Source of the DNA: Acidobacteriota bacterium
GTDB lineage: Bacteria > Acidobacteriota > Vicinamibacteria > Vicinamibacterales > UBA8438
Assembly (NCBI GenBank): GCA_026708265.1
Contig: JAPOVI010000244.1
Location: 1 to 54,141 of the forward strand
Length of the DNA stretch: 54,141 nucleotides
Direction of reading: 5' to 3'
Of the stretch, positions 51,090-54,141 are shown in pieces. The notes below the pieces were generated by a model. The model made no database searches. It saw only the letters and a list, made by a program, of their open reading frames with translations, and had not been told where the DNA came from. How positions within the stretch are numbered: the stretch's first letter is position 1; each line of letters opens with the position of its first letter. The position numbers were made by a program, and so were the translations under genes.

Positions 51090-51301
51090 TGTACAAGTAC
51101 GAGATCATCCTGTACTGGAGCAACGAAGACGACGCGTTCGTCGCCGAAGTGCCGGAGCTTCCGGGCTGCATGGCGCACGGGCGCACGCAGGAGACGGCGC
51201 TCAGGGAAGTCAACGAGGCGATGCGCCTGTGGATCGAGACGGCCCGCGAGGGCGGCGATCCAGTGCCCGAACCAAAGGGTGAACGGTTGATGCTCGCCTG
51301 A
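51089..51301 (+). CDS. hicB: HicB-family antitoxin, copy 2
   Basis: 70-aa antitoxin differing from copy 1 only at T for R (HGRTQETA) and R for G (ALREVNEA). It has the same short HicB fold without a DNA-binding domain. Because the two HicB copies are almost identical, either should neutralise the single active HicA. Confidence 0.87.
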   Translation: MYKYEIILYWSNEDDAFVAEVPELPGCMAHGRTQETALREVNEAMRLWIETAREGGDPVPEPKGERLMLA

Positions 51302-51592
51302 GCGGTCCGCTCCCCCCTGCGCGGGGGAGCTCGGTTCAGCTCGTCGCCCTGCCCGTGCCAGCGCGGCACGAATTCCTCCATCAGTTCGCGGAACGGGCCC
51401 CTGCGCTGGCGCTCGATGAAGCAAGTTCGGCCACCCCGAGGCGTGCCGCTGATCGCGCAGAACCGACCTGCCCGTGGACACCTGCGTGGCGGCGTAGGCG
51501 CTCGCGAGCCGCCACCCGCCGGATGCCGGGCGACGGGGCCGGCGCGCGGGAGACCGACGGTCGTCAACCGGCAGGGGCAGCAATCGACCACC
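51302..51592. other. Stretch without a recognisable gene
   Basis: About 290 bases between hicB copy 2 and the Nmad3-like gene. On the minus strand one frame reads CFIERQRRGPFRELMEEFVP followed by RWHGQGDELN, which looks protein-like, but it has no start or ribosome binding site and I cannot place it in a family. It is possibly the end of a deleted gene. Confidence 0.3.
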
Positions 51593-52267
51593 ATGAAGCT
51601 CGTGTTGAGTCGCAAGGGACTCGATTCCAGCAGCGGCGGCGTGCCGAGCCCACTCCTGCCGGACGGGACAGCCGTGCCCCTGCCGATTCCCGCGCGCCAC
51701 GGACCGAAGCGGTTTCGAGACGTCCGGTGGCGCGACGGCTCGCTCGGGCCCCTTGTGGAGGACCTTACCGGCGGCCGAGTCCGGGCCGACCATCGTTGTC
51801 ACCTCGATCCCGACCTGCAGCCCGGTGCGCTTCCACGTCCTGCGGGGTGGCGGCCCGTGTTCGGGCAGCACGGGGCGGCGCAGAGCCACCTGGCGCGCGA
51901 GGGCGTCGGCCCCGGCGACGTCTTCCTCTACTTCGGATGGTTCCAGTTGGCCGAGCCGGCCGCGAGCGGCAGGTGGCGCTACGTGCGACACGCGCCGCCC
52001 GTTCACCGGCTGTTCGGTTGGTTGCAGGTGTCGGAGGTGGTTGCCGTCGGCACGGACACGGCCGGCGTTCTTGCCGCGCGACCCTGGCTGTCCGACCATC
52101 CGCACGTGAACGGACCGTCGTGGCGGTCGAACAACACGATCTACGTCTCGACCCGGACACTCCGCATCGGCGGAAGGAGCACGGGCGCGAGAGGCGGCGG
52201 TCTGTTCTCGGGCGCGAGCGACCGCCTCACGTTGACGGAACCGGGGACGAGGCACTGCGCGCACTAG
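51593..52267 (+). CDS. Nmad3-like (nucleotide modification-associated domain 3) protein, probably truncated
   Basis: 224-aa protein starting MKLVLSRKGLDSSSGGVPSP, followed by LPDGTAVPLPIPARHGPKRF, HLDPDLQP, FGQHGAAQSHLAREGVGPGD, VFLYFGWFQLAEPA and NNTIYVSTRTL. This series is the signature I recall for Nmad3, a domain found with phage and bacterial DNA-modification genes; its biochemical role is unknown. Members I remember continue past LTLTEPG with a Trp-rich C-terminal region of some tens of residues, whereas this one ends at TRHCAH, so it is probably truncated. No intact DNA methylase is adjacent. Confidence 0.6.
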   Translation: MKLVLSRKGLDSSSGGVPSPLLPDGTAVPLPIPARHGPKRFRDVRWRDGSLGPLVEDLTGGRVRADHRCHLDPDLQPGALPRPAGWRPVFGQHGAAQSHLAREGVGPGDVFLYFGWFQLAEPAASGRWRYVRHAPPVHRLFGWLQVSEVVAVGTDTAGVLAARPWLSDHPHVNGPSWRSNNTIYVSTRTLRIGGRSTGARGGGLFSGASDRLTLTEPGTRHCAH

Positions 52268-52412
52268 CGGCTAAGCTAGAGGAAGGAGCGTAGGCTCAAC
52301 CCCGAGGTTCCCCCGAACCTTCGCTGTTTTCCCTGGGTCAAAGGGTGTTGACGTTGGAGAGGATTCGAGTGGGGGGCATGCCCAGTCGTCCCGTCAGATT
52401 CAATGGCAGGCA

Positions 52413-53255
52413 CTACGCTCTCCGGCCGTCGCTCGATAGGTTCTCCAGCTCGCTCTTCCTGGGGCCGAGCCACCATCCCCGACACGCGTCCAGCATCGTC
52501 CTGGCTTTGCCTCCGTTGAATACATATGCGTCCGCGTCGTGCCTGAGCATCCTCACTTCCTCTTCCACCGGATGAGCTCGTGCGTTCCGAAACTCAGCCA
52601 CCGATGCGTCCCGTCCGGTCGCCCTTCTGTAGTTGCGAAACGCATCATCACGTGCGCAGTCCACAAACATGACCGTCACATCGCCCAAACGCCTCCGCAG
52701 TGCCTCCAGCGTTCGCCTATGTCTAACACCATCAACAACCGCGCGCCCAGAAAGGCCACAGACCACTTTTGCAATCTCACTCGCCAGTCGTTCTATTCCT
52801 TCTTCGCCAGATACCAATTCGGCGGCCTTCCGTTGAAATTCCCCGCGATCGCCTCGTCCGAAGTCGGGCACTCCCATGACCTTGGCCACACATTCCCGTG
52901 TCGAAACGACGCCGAAGTCCAGATGTTGGCTCAAGAGCCTGGAAAGTGTAGTCTTCCCGGACGCGATCTCGCCCGTTACGACGACAGTCTCCGCCCTGCC
53001 CGGCCTGTGCCGAGGCCGAACCACCGTGGTAACCGGCACGCAGTGTTCTGAGTACAGTTCCCGGAGTACTAACTGCGACCAAAACTCGAACTCGTGAAAT
53101 CGCCTCCACGCTTCTGCCGGCGTCAGAAACCGAAGGTCGTTAACTGCTCGTTCCCTACTACTGCGTCCCTCGCCGAAATCGCGGGGCAGTTCTCCCTCAA
53201 GTAATATGCCCAAATGACGGAATCCCTCCGGCGACGACTCGTCGCAAATGATCAC
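52413..53255 (-). CDS. P-loop nucleotide kinase with a partial Nudix-like N-terminus (C-terminal part of a broken gene)
   Basis: 280 aa from a GTG. Residues 1-75 (CDESSPEGFRHLGILLEGEL, RFLTPAEAWRRFHEFEFWSQ) resemble the last part of a Nudix-type domain that accompanies nucleotide kinases. Residues 88-250 are a P-loop kinase: VVVTGEIASGKTTLSRLLSQ (Walker A 95-102), STRECVAKVMG, GEFQRKAAELV, RAVVDGVRHRRTLEALRRRL and VTVMFVDCARDDAFRNYRRA. The fold resembles dephospho-CoA or deoxynucleotide kinases. It overlaps the end of the HARE-HTH gene by 59 bases in another frame; the two probably were one protein. The third-position GC looks lower than in the backbone. Confidence 0.65.
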   Translation of the reverse strand: MIICDESSPEGFRHLGILLEGELPRDFGEGRSSRERAVNDLRFLTPAEAWRRFHEFEFWSQLVLRELYSEHCVPVTTVVRPRHRPGRAETVVVTGEIASGKTTLSRLLSQHLDFGVVSTRECVAKVMGVPDFGRGDRGEFQRKAAELVSGEEGIERLASEIAKVVCGLSGRAVVDGVRHRRTLEALRRRLGDVTVMFVDCARDDAFRNYRRATGRDASVAEFRNARAHPVEEEVRMLRHDADAYVFNGGKARTMLDACRGWWLGPRKSELENLSSDGRRA

Positions 53256-53730
53256 GCAAGACTACGTACACCACGAGTTGTCGAATATCGTCCCTGTACT
53301 CGGCGACGCGACGAGCCTCAAAGGTCAAGGTCTCCCTGCGTTCAAGAAGCTCCTCGATCGCACGCCACTCTCGCCGAATGCCGAACCCGCAGCCGTCCAG
53401 GGAAAGCGCCTCCTGCGGAACGCAAACGACATCCTCGTCCGGCAGCCTCTTCTTGAACGGCGGCGCAAAGTACTCCGGACATTCCCATTCCCGAAGTGCA
53501 AATCGGTTGGGACCGACTCTCTGGAAGGTTGACTCGAAGCCCTTCGTTCTGAGGTCACTCGAAAGCCGAGCCCGCATCGCCGAGGCGGGGGTGTTCGCTG
53601 TGCTCCTCAGAATACCATCCTCCGTTGCAATGTTCACCATCTCCTCTGGGCTGAGAGGCTTCCGTTGCCGTCGCAGCACACCAGCCGCGATATCGATGTA
53701 GGTCCATCCTCTATGTCGCACGTGCGGCAT
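53197..53730 (-). CDS. HARE-HTH domain protein (N-terminal part of a broken gene)
   Basis: 177 aa. Residues ~8-80 form a HARE-HTH winged helix: WTYIDIAAGVLRRQRKPLSP, EEMVNIATEDGILRSTANTP, ASAMRARLSSDLRTKG and FQRVGPNRFALREWE. This domain is known from chromatin proteins, restriction enzymes and DNA-modification systems. After a linker, RRVAEYRDDIRQLVVYVV resembles the first strand of a Nudix domain. The final residues (LRRVVAGGIPSFGHIT) are an out-of-frame reading of the kinase ORF. A Nudix box (G-x5-E-x7-R-E-U-x-E-E) is found in neither frame. Confidence 0.65.
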   Translation of the reverse strand: MPHVRHRGWTYIDIAAGVLRRQRKPLSPEEMVNIATEDGILRSTANTPASAMRARLSSDLRTKGFESTFQRVGPNRFALREWECPEYFAPPFKKRLPDEDVVCVPQEALSLDGCGFGIRREWRAIEELLERRETLTFEARRVAEYRDDIRQLVVYVVLRDHLRRVVAGGIPSFGHIT

Positions 53731-53741
53731 CCATCAGGCAA

Positions 53742-54141
53742 CTACGGCCACAGCAAATTGGGTTCCTGCGCGTAAACCGAGTCCAAGCACCGACACATTG
53801 CCTTCCGCGATTGTGACAGCTGCGTTACCTTGTACGGCAGGCCCAGTCCTCCGTCGCCGACGATCTCCGCGTACGTGAGCTCGGAATGGGGGCGCGCCGG
53901 GTCATCGGGCACGAACACCGTGTCCCAATAGAACTCTCGCGAGCCGCGTGGTTCCGTGCTCAGTTGACCATGAGTGTCACCGACGAACGTTCGGACCTTC
54001 ATGCCGTCGCAGTAACCGACGACCGCCCGTGCCGTAACTCCGCGGGTGCGTAGAGGGAGGCTCGCGAGGAACTCAGTGGCTCCTAGCAGCCCGTGGCGGA
54101 AGTGTGTTTCGCTGAGCTGCCAGGTCAAGTGGCTTGAGGAT
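53742..54141 (-). CDS. Ham1/RdgB-like non-canonical purine NTP pyrophosphatase, partial
   Basis: At least 132 codons, running off the right edge; the frame is open to the last base, so the N-terminus lies outside. The visible part has GVTARAVVGYCDGMKVRTFV, GDTHGQLSTEPRGSREFYWD and TVFVPDDPARPHSEL, then LGLPYKVTQLSQSRKAMCRC, matching the second half of ITPase/RdgB proteins (R-G-x-x-x-F-x-W-D-x-x-F-x-P). The usual S-H-R near the end is S-Q-S-R here. Such enzymes hydrolyse inosine, xanthosine or modified NTPs to NMPs. It lies 11 bases upstream of the HARE-HTH gene, in the same direction, so the two probably form an operon. Confidence 0.68.
   Translation of the reverse strand, partial: SSSHLTWQLSETHFRHGLLGATEFLASLPLRTRGVTARAVVGYCDGMKVRTFVGDTHGQLSTEPRGSREFYWDTVFVPDDPARPHSELTYAEIVGDGGLGLPYKVTQLSQSRKAMCRCLDSVYAQEPNLLWP

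Larger units (their letters stand above)
50661..51301. repeat. hicAB cassette plus divergent leader, copy 2
   Basis: Second copy of the segment at 46561-47207. Here the leader ends with ATGCGGTTCTTCAACA, the first codons of the ATPase gene at 47213, immediately before hicA. After hicB the similarity stops: no ATPase follows. Confidence 0.85.

Noticed and set aside
46561..51301. Possible insertion sequence or CRISPR explaining the repeated segments
   Set aside because: No transposase frame, no terminal inverted repeats and no regular spacer-repeat array; the repeats are toxin-antitoxin modules.
51032..52264. 410-codon minus-strand frame over hicB copy 2 and the Nmad3-like gene
   Set aside because: Low-complexity Arg/Pro/Ala translation without motifs, and it runs through conserved plus-strand genes.

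Overview
The window is very GC-rich with strong third-position GC bias. It carries several features I associate with Acidobacteriota, most likely the Vicinamibacteria lineage: a PadR-controlled duplicated orphan permease (ADOP type), a TonB receptor next to a PQQ dehydrogenase, a DUF6152-like protein, and six paralogues of a secreted family built on a PWGxPDLQGxW or GIWQANNEAHW motif. The taxonomic call is inference from gene content. I saw no rRNA, tRNA, CRISPR array or complete insertion sequence.

Layout. (1) 246-5019: a compact urease operon ureD-ureAB(fused)-ureC-ureF-ureG, with no ureE inside it. (2) 5094-8708: accessory debris, with a deleted helicase remnant, an overlapping small protein/nucleotidyltransferase pair, a DUF222-HNH protein and a short secreted ORF. 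(3) 8740-15578: one secreted paralogue, a DUF429 protein coupled to an APC permease, a small protein coupled to a degenerate ImmA/IrrE-like protein, and a secreted amidohydrolase. (4) 15790-20629: TonB-dependent receptor and periplasmic PQQ dehydrogenase. (5) 20714-25037 (minus): PadR, ADOP permease, methyltransferase and VOC protein in one tight operon. (6) 25303-38687: membrane and secreted proteins, dominated by the paralogue family, plus DUF6152-like, RnfD-like, NHL-propeller and double carboxymuconolactone-decarboxylase-like proteins. (7) 38714-51301: a UvrD-like helicase followed by a dense field of toxin-antitoxin genes, many of them broken. (8) 51593-54141: an island that looks less GC-biased, with an Nmad3-like protein, a HARE-HTH protein, a P-loop nucleotide kinase and a Ham1-like NTP pyrophosphatase that runs off the right edge.

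The most interesting parts are (7) and (8). In (7) one divergent promoter/leader module occurs three times, each time attached to a different gene or fragment. A hicAB cassette is duplicated, and one HicA copy has lost its presumed catalytic histidine. The same 20-bp ATPase start sequence lies 5' of one hicAB copy and 3' of the other, which suggests that hicAB went in between an ATPase promoter and its coding sequence. In (8) the HARE-HTH protein and the kinase look like two ends of one former HARE-HTH/Nudix/kinase protein whose Nudix core was deleted. With Ham1-like and Nmad3-like neighbours this could be the remains of a system that handles modified nucleotides or modified DNA. That reading is inference.
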